This document shows, piece after piece, positions 6,253 through 6,483 of a stretch of DNA of 6,483 bases. Both the position numbers and the translations under genes were made by a program. Origin of the DNA: Crocinitomicaceae bacterium (GTDB lineage: Bacteria; Bacteroidota; Bacteroidia; Flavobacteriales_D; Sanyastnellaceae); contig PBWG01000077.1 of NCBI GenBank assembly GCA_002729115.1, positions 1 to 6,483 of the forward strand. Direction: 5' to 3'. The notes under the pieces are model-generated. The model was not told the DNA's origin. It did not search any database and saw only the letters and a program-made list of their open reading frames with translations. Positions within the stretch are counted from its first letter, which is position 1; each line of letters opens with the position of its first letter.

Positions 6253-6483
6253 TCAGCTGCACACGCTGCCAAACGCGCTGAGCACCGCCAACACGTCGGT
6301 CACGTTCACCGCACCGTCGCCGTTCACGTCGTTGTCGCAGCCAGCCTCGCAGCCGAATTCACTCAAAACGTCCAGTATGTCTCCGACCGTGACCTGAAGG
6401 TCGCCGTTGAGGTCGCCGGGGCAGGCGCTGGCGCTTTGTTCTTGGCAAGGCACTTCAAGGTTGACGAGGGTCTTCTGCAAGAA
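6253..6483 (-). CDS. C-terminal end of a probably exported protein with paired dockerin-like calcium loops (partial)
   Basis: The frame is open to the right edge and stops at TGA 6255-6253, so only the last 76 residues are seen; the TTG at 6480-6478 is just an internal codon. After a short linker come CPGDLNGD and two EF-hand-like loops with Asp/Asn at 1, 3, 5 and 12: DLNGDLQVTVGD, then DVNGDGAVNVTD. Each is followed by a Leu-rich helix (ILDVLSEFGC, VLAVLSAFG), and the chain ends four residues later. This duplicated motif resembles type I dockerin repeats and is a frequent C-terminal tail in secreted Bacteroidota and Planctomycetota proteins. Cellulosome function is not implied. The gene is convergent with the DoxX-type gene, 6 bp away. 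Confidence 0.85.
   Translation of the reverse strand, partial: FLQKTLVNLEVPCQEQSASACPGDLNGDLQVTVGDILDVLSEFGCEAGCDNDVNGDGAVNVTDVLAVLSAFGSVCS
6295..6330 (-). other. Dockerin-like calcium loop 2
   Basis: Encodes DVNGDGAVNVTD, a canonical loop with Gly at position 6. It is followed by a Leu-rich helix and the C-terminus. Confidence 0.8.
6379..6414 (-). other. Dockerin-like calcium loop 1
   Basis: Encodes DLNGDLQVTVGD. Acidic or amide ligands sit at loop positions 1, 3, 5 and 12. Position 6, usually Gly, is Leu, which may weaken the turn. Confidence 0.75.

Overview
The window looks like a GC-rich member of the Bacteroidota, probably Flavobacteriales-like. This rests on family character: Cys/Asp-rich surface repeats of the GCTDxxACNFxPxAxxDDGSC and [11 protein letters not shown] types, a C-terminal CPGDLNGD...LSEFGC dockerin-like tail, a DoxX-type protein ending in YQPLL, an N-terminal regulator domain of a kind I associate with this phylum, and starts without clear Shine-Dalgarno sequences. 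Nothing in the window fixes the genus.

Left two thirds (1-4326, minus strand): one uninterrupted reading frame of 1442 codons that begins with a signal peptide and runs off the left edge, so the C-terminus is not seen. It encodes a mosaic secreted protein. It has four copies of a cysteine-poor module of about 190 residues, separated by Cys/Asp/Gly-rich linkers (GCxD motifs, CGxCGG motifs, thrombospondin type 3-like calcium loops). A single-copy domain of about 195 residues lies between modules 3 and 4. The visible end is a Cys-rich tandem repeat with an exact 62-residue (186-bp) period.

Middle (4327-4591): a divergent intergenic region. It carries a hairpin with a T-tract oriented as a minus-strand terminator, a possible 28-codon minus-strand ORF just before it, and a short perfect inverted repeat directly in front of the plus-strand gene.

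Right (4592-6246, plus strand): a probable two-gene operon joined by an ATGA overlap. The first gene encodes a 419-residue protein with a putative HTH-like N-terminus and a long helical, possibly TPR-like body. The second encodes a 132-residue DoxX-type four-helix membrane protein. Only 6 bp further on, convergent with it, is the 3' end of another minus-strand gene (6253-6483) whose product ends in paired dockerin-like calcium loops.

Taken together, the window holds a large extracellular calcium-binding-type repeat protein, a divergently transcribed putative regulator with a small membrane protein, and the tail of a second probably exported protein. A regulatory link between the divergent genes is inference from layout only. 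I see no tRNA, rRNA, CRISPR array, insertion sequence or recognisable defence system.
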